A stretch of DNA of 64,000 nucleotides from assembly GCF_003461245.1 (NCBI RefSeq), contig NZ_QTWS01000011.1:34155-98154 (forward strand), written 5' to 3'. The number at the start of each line of letters is the position of its first letter. Within the stretch, counting starts at the first letter, position 1. Source of the stretch: Blautia sp. AF19-10LB. GTDB taxonomy: Bacteria; Bacillota; Clostridia; Lachnospirales; Lachnospiraceae. The notes beneath the pieces were generated by a model. It was given only the letters and a program-made list of their open reading frames with translations, had not been told where the DNA came from and searched no databases. A program made the position numbers and the translations under genes. Below are positions 8,662-15,729 of the stretch, in pieces.

Positions 8662-9967
8662 GATATTCATGGATGAATTTTTTGCCGCTTTTCTGGCAGA
8701 GTAGTTTTTCATAGAGATTTGAAGCGAAGGTTGTTTCTGCAAGCAGTTTCAATCCAGTCTCATCGAGGAGACTGTCTGCGTCTGCGAGTTTGGTGAGAAG
8801 CGGGATCGAGCTGCTGTGTTTGATTTCTTTCAGCAGTGTACTGCTTTCTTTGCGGAAACCGAGGACACGGGCGTAGGGAACAGCCAACGGTACATTCCGG
8901 ATCTCAAGGATGATATGGAGCAGGGCACGCTGGATCCTGGTCTGGGTAAGTTCCTTCGTCTTGAGGAGAGAAGCAGTCTGAAGGAAACCGCTGATCTCAT
9001 TTGAGCGGTTCACGATCCTCTCGGCGAGATCTCCGGAGACATCCAGATAATTGCAAAAACTGTCCGCCTTTCCCTTTAATATACAATAAGAAAGAAGTGG
9101 GTCAAAGGCATCTTCTGTCAGGTATTCATTCTTCCGCAGGGAAGAGGCAAGGAGAGTGCAGACCTCATCTGGAACCTGCGCGGTGATCCGGGAGATTGTT
9201 TCCTGCGTGAGATCGGATTTCAGAAGTTCGCGGATCGCAGAGGCAGACGCGAAGGGAATGTTATCGGCAGTAGTATCTGCAGAAACAGATGCAAAAGGAG
9301 CATCTGTGGAAACAGCGGCCGGAATCGTTTCGTGATATCCCATGCCCTGACGTTTCAGGGTGACTGGTTTTATATTGCTTTCAAGCCGCAGAAGTGCCTT
9401 GCAATATTCAATTCCAAGAATATTGTTCGGAGAATTCAGGATCTGCGCAATCTGATTCAGGAGCGGAGTCAGCACACCGTCAAAATCATCTCCTGTAAAG
9501 TTGCGGGGATTTCTGAAATATTCCATCAGTGCCTGGCTTCTGGCAGCAGGAAAGGACAGTCCTTTTCCCAGAAATTCTTTCAGTAATCGCCGGTATTCTT
9601 CTGGTTCCTTTACAAGAATTTCCGCAAGCTCCTGCAAGGCAGAAACGTCACCGTATTCGCTTCCGAAACAAAGTTCATCCACAACATGTAGCCCATCCAG
9701 CATGGAAACTCCGCCCATGGCAAAAGCTTCCGCGCTGGCAGTGCTCACCGACACCGGCATTTCAAGCACGAGATCCGCACCACATCGAAGTGCCATCTCA
9801 GCCCGCACATGTTTCGAAAGGAGCGCCGGCGTGCCCCTTTGCACATAATCGCCACTCATGGCAACGATCACATAATCTGCCCCCAGTTCTTTTTTGCAGT
9901 AATCTATCTGATATTTATGTCCCCTGTGAAACGGATTGTACTCCGCAATGATCCCGGTTACTTTCAT
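8639..9967 (-). CDS. tmcAL: tRNA(Met) cytidine acetate ligase
   Basis: 442-aa nucleotidyltransferase-fold protein (YlbM/TmcAL family) that makes N4-acetylcytidine at the wobble position of elongator tRNA-Met, using acetate and ATP. The N-terminus MKVTGIIAEYNPFHRGH carries the H-x-G-H-like nucleotide-binding motif (HRGH), followed by MSGDYVQRGTPAL and a GCADL-type active-site segment (RCGADLVLEMP). The start at 9967 puts the family N-terminus first and is preceded on the minus strand by AAAGGA; an upstream ATG at 9988 would add seven unlikely residues. It is monocistronic and convergent with the importer operon. Acetate use fits the pta-ackA genes next door, but that link is inference. Confidence 0.93.
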   Translation of the reverse strand: MKVTGIIAEYNPFHRGHKYQIDYCKKELGADYVIVAMSGDYVQRGTPALLSKHVRAEMALRCGADLVLEMPVSVSTASAEAFAMGGVSMLDGLHVVDELCFGSEYGDVSALQELAEILVKEPEEYRRLLKEFLGKGLSFPAARSQALMEYFRNPRNFTGDDFDGVLTPLLNQIAQILNSPNNILGIEYCKALLRLESNIKPVTLKRQGMGYHETIPAAVSTDAPFASVSADTTADNIPFASASAIRELLKSDLTQETISRITAQVPDEVCTLLASSLRKNEYLTEDAFDPLLSYCILKGKADSFCNYLDVSGDLAERIVNRSNEISGFLQTASLLKTKELTQTRIQRALLHIILEIRNVPLAVPYARVLGFRKESSTLLKEIKHSSSIPLLTKLADADSLLDETGLKLLAETTFASNLYEKLLCQKSGKKFIHEYQKQLVLI

Positions 9968-10011
9968 AATAAAATCCTTTCTGCCCACGGCAAAAGTTAT
10001 CTGTTTTTCCT

Positions 10012-10041
10012 ATTGTAACATAAAAAATAACAGCTGGACAA
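10012..10041 (-). promoter_or_regulatory. Promoter of tmcAL
   Basis: On the minus strand TTGTCC (10041-10036), an 18-base spacer, then TACAAT (10017-10012), about 45 bases ahead of the tmcAL start. Confidence 0.55.
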
Positions 10042-10126
10042 ATATTTTGTTTTCAGACTTTCGTGATTTTGCCCGGATTGCACGTTAAAAAATACCGCTC
10101 TTTGGAAGAATCTACATGTCAACTAC

Positions 10127-10155
10127 TTGAAATGCACAAATTCTGGGGGTATAAT
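10127..10155 (+). promoter_or_regulatory. Promoter of pta-ackA
   Basis: TTGAAA (10127-10132), 17 bases, perfect TATAAT (10150-10155). A 75-base leader follows before pta and contains a small GGTCATCTGACC hairpin (about 10191-10202) whose role is unknown. Confidence 0.85.
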
Positions 10156-10232
10156 AAATTTAGCTGTGAGGTCATATTCTGGACACTCACACGGTCATCT
10201 GACCGAAATAACGAAAGGAGAGCCATTTAATC

Positions 10233-11240
10233 ATGGGATTTGTTGATTTACTCAAAGAAAGAGCCAAAAAAAGCATCAAAACTATCGTACTGCCAGAAAC
10301 AGAGGACATGAGAACTCTCGAGGCAACTGATAAGATTCTGAAAGAGGGAGTTGCCAAGATCATCCTCATCGGAAACGAAGAAGAAATCAATAAGAAAGCT
10401 GCTGAAGGCGGATTCGATATCTCCGGAGCAACAATCGTTGACCCAGAGACATCTGACAAAACTCAGGCTTACATTGACAAATTTGTAGAACTGAGAGCTA
10501 AGAAAGGTATGACACCTGAAAAAGCAAAAGAGATCCTTCATACTCAGTACCCATACTATGGTGTAATGATGGTAAAAATGGGCGATGCAGACGGTATGGT
10601 ATCCGGTGCATGCCACTCTACAGCAGACACACTTCGTCCATGCCTGCAGATCCTCAAAACAAAACCAGGAACCAAACTGGTATCCGCATTCTTCCTGATC
10701 GTAGTTCCGGACTGCGAATACGGCGCAAACGGAGCATTTGTATTTGCTGACTCTGGTCTGAACCAGAACCCGACTCCGGAAGAACTTTCTGCAATCGCAG
10801 CATCTTCTGCAGAATCATTCCAGCTTCTTGTTGAGGAAGAACCGATCGTTGCTATGCTTTCACACTCCACAAAGGGAAGTGCAAAACATCCAGACGTAGA
10901 CAAGATGGTAGAAGCTACAAGAATCGCAAAAGAAGAACATCCGGAACTCAAACTGGACGGAGAATTCCAGCTTGACGCAGCGATCGTACCAAGCGTTGGT
11001 GCATCCAAAGCTCCGGGAAGCGAAGTTGCCGGTAAAGCAAACGTTCTGGTATTCCCTGACCTTGATGCAGGAAACATCGGATACAAACTTGCTCAGCGTC
11101 TTGGCAAAGCAGAAGCATACGGACCTGTTACACAGGGTATCGCAAAACCAGTCAACGACCTGTCCAGAGGATGCTCTGCAGATGATATCGTTGGTGTTGT
11201 TGCTATTACAGCTGTACAGTGCCAGGCAGAAGACAAATAA
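10233..11240 (+). CDS. pta: Phosphate acetyltransferase
   Basis: Interconverts acetyl-CoA plus phosphate and acetyl-phosphate plus CoA, cytosolic. The 335-aa protein is the short, single-domain clostridial form (PTA_PTB fold) without the N-terminal DRTGG/BioD-like region of enterobacterial Pta. Visible family signatures include VLPETEDMRTLEAT, DGMVSGACHSTADTLRP, the Pro-rich DAAIVPSVGASKAPGS and VFPDLDAGNIGYK. A strong promoter precedes it and ackA follows 59 bases on, the standard acetate/ATP-generating pair of fermentative anaerobes. Codon use is of the highly expressed type. Confidence 0.97.
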   Translation: MGFVDLLKERAKKSIKTIVLPETEDMRTLEATDKILKEGVAKIILIGNEEEINKKAAEGGFDISGATIVDPETSDKTQAYIDKFVELRAKKGMTPEKAKEILHTQYPYYGVMMVKMGDADGMVSGACHSTADTLRPCLQILKTKPGTKLVSAFFLIVVPDCEYGANGAFVFADSGLNQNPTPEELSAIAASSAESFQLLVEEEPIVAMLSHSTKGSAKHPDVDKMVEATRIAKEEHPELKLDGEFQLDAAIVPSVGASKAPGSEVAGKANVLVFPDLDAGNIGYKLAQRLGKAEAYGPVTQGIAKPVNDLSRGCSADDIVGVVAITAVQCQAEDK

Positions 11241-11299
11241 TTTTGCACAAACAATAAATAATATTACATATTGAAATATATGGAACAGGAGATATTAAG

Positions 11300-12490
11300 A
11301 TGAATGTATTGGTAATCAACTGCGGAAGTTCCTCTCTGAAATATCAGCTCATCAACTCTGATACAGAGGATGTTCTGGCAAAGGGTCTTTGCGAAAGAAT
11401 CGGAATCGACGGAAGACTGGTTTATCAGAAAGCCGGATCTGACAAAGAAATCACAGAGTGTGCAATGCCTACACACAAAGAAGCGATCCAGTTCGTACTG
11501 GATGCACTGACAAACGACAAGACAGGTGCGATCAAGAGCCTTAAAGAAGTAGATGCGATCGGACATCGTATCGTCCACGGTGGCGAGAAATTCGCTTCCT
11601 CAGCAGTGATCACAGACGAGATGATCGCAACAGTAGAAGAGTGCAACGATCTTGCACCACTTCACAACCCGGCAAACCTGATCGGTATCCGTGTCTGCGC
11701 AGAACTTATGCCAGGCGTACCGCAGGTTGGTGTATTTGATACAGCTTTCCATCAGACAATGCCTGCAAAAGCATATCTGTACGGACTTCCGATCGAATAC
11801 TACAAGAAATACAAAGTAAGAAGATATGGTTTCCACGGAACCTCCCACAGCTTCGTATCCAAACGTGCTGTAGAATTCCTCGGCCTTGACAAAGACAACT
11901 CCAAAGTTATCGTCTGCCACCTTGGAAACGGATCTTCCATCAGTGCTGTTCAGAACGGCAAATGCGTAGATACTACAATGGGACTTACACCACTTGAAGG
12001 CGTTGTTATGGGAACACGTTCCGGTAACATCGACCCGGCAATCGTTGAGTTCATCGCAAAGAAAGAGAACCTTGACCTTGCAGGTGTTATGAACGTTCTC
12101 AACAAGAAATCTGGTCTTCAGGGTATGTCAGGAGTCGGCAGTGACATGCGTGACATCAGAGCAGCGATCGAAGCAGGAAACGAAGACGCTAAGAATGCAT
12201 ACGATGTACTCTGCTATGGTATCGCTAAATTCGTTGGCGGCTATGTAGCAGCTATGAACGGTGTAGATGCGATCGTATTTACAGCTGGTATCGGCGAGAA
12301 CGTAGGAGCACTTCGTAAAGATGTATGTAACTACCTTGGATACCTCGGAGTTGAGATCGATGACACTGCAAACAACACATTTGGAGAAGAAATCGTTATT
12401 TCCACACCAAACTCCAAAGTCAAAGTTGCAGTTATTCCTACCAACGAAGAACTTGCAATCTGCAGAGATACAGTAGCACTGGTTAAGTAA
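11300..12490 (+). CDS. ackA: Acetate kinase
   Basis: Converts acetyl-phosphate plus ADP to acetate plus ATP, the energy-conserving step of acetate fermentation. The 396-aa ASKHA-fold enzyme starts with MNVLVINCGSSSLKYQL (phosphate-binding N and S residues). It carries GHRIVHGGE, FDTAFHQTMP, RRYGFHGTSH with the catalytic-region His, the adenosine loop HLGNGSSISA, and C-terminal FTAGIGEN. It lies 59 bases after pta with a GGAACAGGAGAT ribosome site and ends at a terminator hairpin, so pta-ackA form a two-gene operon. Confidence 0.97.
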   Translation: MNVLVINCGSSSLKYQLINSDTEDVLAKGLCERIGIDGRLVYQKAGSDKEITECAMPTHKEAIQFVLDALTNDKTGAIKSLKEVDAIGHRIVHGGEKFASSAVITDEMIATVEECNDLAPLHNPANLIGIRVCAELMPGVPQVGVFDTAFHQTMPAKAYLYGLPIEYYKKYKVRRYGFHGTSHSFVSKRAVEFLGLDKDNSKVIVCHLGNGSSISAVQNGKCVDTTMGLTPLEGVVMGTRSGNIDPAIVEFIAKKENLDLAGVMNVLNKKSGLQGMSGVGSDMRDIRAAIEAGNEDAKNAYDVLCYGIAKFVGGYVAAMNGVDAIVFTAGIGENVGALRKDVCNYLGYLGVEIDDTANNTFGEEIVISTPNSKVKVAVIPTNEELAICRDTVALVK

Positions 12491-12521
12491 TGCCAGGGTT
12501 CATGACTCAAATATAAGAAAT

Positions 12522-12563
12522 AAGAGAGGGAATTTACCGTATCGGCAGATTCCTTCTCTTTAT
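12522..12563 (+). terminator. Terminator after ackA
   Basis: Imperfect hairpin AAGAGAGGGAAT ... ATTCCTTCTCTTT (about 12522-12561) about 30 bases after the stop; the trailing T run is short. Confidence 0.6.
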
Positions 12564-12631
12564 CTATGCTAAATACAGTATACCCTGTCAGATTTTCTGG
12601 CAGAAAAATACAAAATAATTTAAAAATCAGA

Positions 12632-12660
12632 TTGACAAACCAAGGTCATCTATGTATAAT
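12632..12660 (+). promoter_or_regulatory. Promoter of the yceD-rpmF operon
   Basis: Perfect TTGACA (12632-12637), 17-base spacer, perfect TATAAT (12655-12660). The leader to the first gene is only about 20 bases. Confidence 0.9.
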
Positions 12661-12686
12661 TGATAAGGTGTGAGTAGGAGATAATT

Positions 12687-13214
12687 ATGCAGATTCATTT
12701 ATCAGAGATTATTGATAGTGAAGGAAAGGTCATTCAGATCACTCCTGAGCTTGAACTAGATACAATTTCATTTCAGTTGGGAGAATATCCGATCCTGGAT
12801 AAGACTCCGGTGAAACTTACCATTGCCAATACCGGCAATAAGGTACTGGAATTAACCGGTAACGGAAGTGTCACAGTCGGTATTCCGTGTGACCGCTGTC
12901 TTGAACAGGTTTCCGTTGAGATTTCATACAGCATTGAGCGCAAACTGGATATGAAACAATCTGATGAAGACAGAGTAGAAGATCTGGATGAGAATGACTA
13001 TCTCACGGGAATAGACCTGGATGTGGACCGGTTGGTCTATCTTGAGGTACTGATGAACTGGCCTTTGAAGGTTCTCTGCAGGGAGAACTGCAAAGGAATC
13101 TGTAGCCAGTGCGGGAAGAATCTGAACCAGGGACCCTGCGGATGTGCAGAGGAACCGAAGGATCCACGTATGGCCGCCATCAGTGATATATTTAGTAAAT
13201 TTAAGGAGGTGTAA
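12687..13214 (+). CDS. YceD/DUF177 family protein
   Basis: 175-aa cytosolic protein of the DUF177 (YceD) family, which is almost always encoded directly upstream of rpmF and is linked in plants and bacteria to 23S rRNA accumulation or ribosome assembly. It contains CDRC near residue 72 and a C-terminal cysteine cluster (CRENCKGICSQCGKN...GPCGC) likely to bind zinc. The gene ends three bases before rpmF and shares its promoter at 12632-12660. The rRNA role is family knowledge, not visible here. Confidence 0.9.
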   Translation: MQIHLSEIIDSEGKVIQITPELELDTISFQLGEYPILDKTPVKLTIANTGNKVLELTGNGSVTVGIPCDRCLEQVSVEISYSIERKLDMKQSDEDRVEDLDENDYLTGIDLDVDRLVYLEVLMNWPLKVLCRENCKGICSQCGKNLNQGPCGCAEEPKDPRMAAISDIFSKFKEV

Positions 13215-13217
13215 CCT

Positions 13218-13400
13218 ATGTCCATATGTCCAAAGAACAAATCATCCAAAGCTAGACGTGACAAAAGACGTGCTAACTGGAAAATGAGTGCTCCGAACCT
13301 GGTAAAATGCAGCAAATGCGGCGCCCTGATGATGCCTCACAGAGTTTGTAAAGAGTGCGGAAGCTACAACAAGAAAGAAATCGTGAAAGTAGAAGACTAA
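13218..13400 (+). CDS. rpmF: 50S ribosomal protein L32
   Basis: 60-aa large-subunit ribosomal protein. It has the family start MSICPKNKSSKARRDKRRAN and an intact zinc ribbon, CSKCG near residue 33 and CKECG near residue 46, so it is the zinc-containing (C+) form. A strong AAGGAGGTG ribosome site overlaps the end of the upstream yceD-like gene. A clear terminator follows. Confidence 0.97.
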   Translation: MSICPKNKSSKARRDKRRANWKMSAPNLVKCSKCGALMMPHRVCKECGSYNKKEIVKVED

Positions 13401-13412
13401 TCACAACAATAA

Positions 13413-13445
13413 GAAGCAGAATCTTTTATAGGTTCTGCTTTTTTT
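13413..13445 (+). terminator. Terminator after rpmF
   Basis: AAGCAGAA (13413-13420) pairs with TTCTGCTT (13433-13440), then TTTTTTT. A strong intrinsic terminator separating rpmF from the next unit. Confidence 0.9.
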
Positions 13446-13475
13446 GTTGCCAAAAACAGGATGACGATTTCTTCG

Positions 13476-13504
13476 TTGTCAGTGTGGAGAAAACAGGGTA
13501 TAAT
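13476..13504 (+). promoter_or_regulatory. Promoter of the kinase/VWA gene cluster
   Basis: TTGTCA (13476-13481), 17 bases, TATAAT (13499-13504), about 30 bases ahead of the first gene. No convincing terminator was seen from here to 22832, so it may serve all seven genes. Confidence 0.75.
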
Positions 13505-13537
13505 TTTATTATTACAAAGAAGAAATGGAGAAGAAAA

Positions 13538-14968
13538 ATGAAACAGAGGAATATTTTTGAAAATCTGGTTATGAATTTTTCCATAGATCCGGAAGAACTG
13601 CCGGAATTATCAAAGGCAGAAGAACGGAAACTGAAGGCTGTTCCGACAAGACTGGAAATTCTGGCAGAGGGATTTGCTGCCGGCTGGGATCTGGATGAGG
13701 TGAATCAGCATCTTGAAGAAAGCGGATGCGAGAAACTTTACGCAAGAAGTTTCTATGAGGCGTGTCTGATCTATGCGTTTGACCATCAGATCGGGTATGA
13801 AGAATGGAAGAAACTTTTTGCTGAGGGAAGGAAAATATTTGAGGAAGCTGATGGAGCACAGAGACGTTTTTTTAAGGGCGGAAAGATTACTCTGAAGGAA
13901 CTCAAAGAATATATGGAAGCAGAATCCTCTTCCGATGAACTAGAGACCATGCTTATGACAAAATCTCTGGAAGAGAAAATCATGCAGAGCGATTCCAGAG
14001 AGGAATTCTGGGCATTTGTACATGAGAATATTGAGAAATTCTCTTCTGTGCGGGAGCGTGCGAGATATTATTTTTGCAAGTATCTTTATTTTTACATACA
14101 GGACCGCTGTGACCGGTATTACGAAAGCTGCATCAAAGAAGAAAAACTCCGGAATCAATATGGAAATATGCTGGAAAAAGAAGAACGGGGCAGAGAGGAA
14201 AAATTCGCTCTGGAAGAGCTCGCGTTTCTGAAACCACTGACAAAATTAAAGAAAGATGCAGACAAACAGAAGAATAACATGACACTGGAAGAGAAAAAAG
14301 AATATCTCGAAAATACAGCTCTGACACCGGGCGGTATCTTTGACGAATTTAACTATTTTTATTTTGGGTATGTGTCTGTGGACTGGATGGAAATTCTTTT
14401 TGAACTTTATGGAAATTTTGACCAGTGGCCGCAGAATATGAAGATCCGTGTCGCACATTCTCTGGGGCTCTGCAGCCAGAATCCGTCTCCGGACGAGTGG
14501 AAAGCAGCATCGGAACAACTTTTTCTTATGGAAGAAGAACAGCGCAAAAAAGAAGAGGCGAAGGATTTTTCCGGAAGCAGGGATGAGGGCGAGCGCAAAA
14601 AGGCCTATCAGAGAGGCCGTTCCGGAGAAGATTTTTTCCGCGAATTTATCACAGGAGGCAGGGACATCAACAGGGCAACACTGATCAGTTTTCTCTTGTT
14701 TGTCAAGGTAAGAGTTCCGCTGGATGAGGAAAACAAGATTACAATGAACCGACTGAACCGTATTCTGATGAACTGCGGATTTGCCGGCTTGAAACCGGAT
14801 CAGGAATTTGACCGTTTTGTGATCCGTTTTCTGCGTTCTACCGAACCCCTGGATGTGCTGGAGGAAGAAGTGGAGAAGCAGGTGATCCAGGGAAGAAACT
14901 TTTATCTTTACAAAGTATACCGGGATTCTTACTGCCATCAGAAAGAATTACTGGATTATCTGATGTGA
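13538..14968 (+). CDS. Unknown 476-aa protein heading the kinase cluster
   Basis: I do not recognise this protein. It is acidic, highly charged and mostly helical, with no signal peptide or membrane segment, so probably cytosolic. Residues roughly 230-265 and 320-345 look coiled-coil-like (runs of E, K, R, Q). The last ~90 residues read RATLISFLLFVKVRV...MNRLNRILMNCGFAGL...FDRFVIRFL. This resembles a helical tail I associate with signalling or defence proteins of Bacillota in which a repeated leucine pattern precedes a 'CGF..L' turn and an 'FDRFV' helix. ATG 13538 is chosen over a longer upstream frame because GGAG lies seven bases ahead and the promoter lies just before it. Its place at the head of the cluster suggests a substrate or partner of the kinases. 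Confidence 0.7.
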   Translation: MKQRNIFENLVMNFSIDPEELPELSKAEERKLKAVPTRLEILAEGFAAGWDLDEVNQHLEESGCEKLYARSFYEACLIYAFDHQIGYEEWKKLFAEGRKIFEEADGAQRRFFKGGKITLKELKEYMEAESSSDELETMLMTKSLEEKIMQSDSREEFWAFVHENIEKFSSVRERARYYFCKYLYFYIQDRCDRYYESCIKEEKLRNQYGNMLEKEERGREEKFALEELAFLKPLTKLKKDADKQKNNMTLEEKKEYLENTALTPGGIFDEFNYFYFGYVSVDWMEILFELYGNFDQWPQNMKIRVAHSLGLCSQNPSPDEWKAASEQLFLMEEEQRKKEEAKDFSGSRDEGERKKAYQRGRSGEDFFREFITGGRDINRATLISFLLFVKVRVPLDEENKITMNRLNRILMNCGFAGLKPDQEFDRFVIRFLRSTEPLDVLEEEVEKQVIQGRNFYLYKVYRDSYCHQKELLDYLM

Positions 14969-15048
14969 AAAACAAATTTTCCAAATGGTTTTATATACTG
15001 ATATCATACAAAGAGGACAGGAAATAAAGCAAAAGGAGAGGTAAGAGA

Positions 15049-15729
15049 ATGAAAAAGAGCAGAATATTTTTGACAAGAACCATACTGGGAATCCTGGCAG
15101 GACTCTTTCTGAGCACAGGAATCCTGGCATCGCCGGTGCAGGCAGCAGGGATTAGTTACCAGAAGGCAGTGCGCATGTATAATAATAAAATGAGAGACTG
15201 GGCAAGAAGAGGAGTGCGTGTCAATATTAACTATGATCTGCGAAGTCGTTCCGGATGGAAATACAACGACTGTGGAAAGAAATTTTCCATGAAAACCGTA
15301 TATTATGATGATAATCTTCGTTATATCTACCGTGATGTAACTGGAGACAATGTTCCAGAAGCGTTTTATTACAGTGAACGTGCGAGGGTCATGCTGGTCT
15401 GGACGATCTACCGGGGACAGGTACAGCTGGTTGGAGCTATGCGTACTTCTTATTTCGGACCACAGAAGCTGCTTTATAACAAAAAAGAAAAAACATTTAT
15501 TGTAAAGACTCTTATCACAGGAAGAAGTGTTTCCAGAAATATCTTCAAGATCAAAGGCCGTACCCTTTATATTAATCTTACCATGTCTGATTATGTCGGA
15601 CAGCGCCAGTCCAATGGCAGAATCAAGGTGAATTACTGGATTGATGGAAGATCTGTATCAAAGGCGAGATATCAGAGCTATTACAACGCATACTTCCGTT
15701 ATCATGCAGCTTATTCCTGGGGACCGTGA
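15049..15729 (+). CDS. Secreted protein of unknown function in kinase cluster
   Basis: 226 aa. A clear signal peptide (MKKSRIFLTRTILGILAGLF..., cleavage probably after SPVQA near residue 34) precedes a basic, Tyr-rich mature region (repeated YN, YR, YY). It contains TGDNVPEAFYYSE, a segment like those in FG-GAP/DUF-type 'D-x-N/T-G-D-x-x-P-E' calcium-like loops, then beta-rich sequence. No catalytic motif is recognised. An AAAGGAGAGG site sits eight bases ahead. Its stop overlaps the GTG start of the pseudokinase gene, so the two are translationally coupled. It could be an extracellular partner of the kinase ectodomains; that is inference from order only. Confidence 0.75.
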   Translation: MKKSRIFLTRTILGILAGLFLSTGILASPVQAAGISYQKAVRMYNNKMRDWARRGVRVNINYDLRSRSGWKYNDCGKKFSMKTVYYDDNLRYIYRDVTGDNVPEAFYYSERARVMLVWTIYRGQVQLVGAMRTSYFGPQKLLYNKKEKTFIVKTLITGRSVSRNIFKIKGRTLYINLTMSDYVGQRQSNGRIKVNYWIDGRSVSKARYQSYYNAYFRYHAAYSWGP

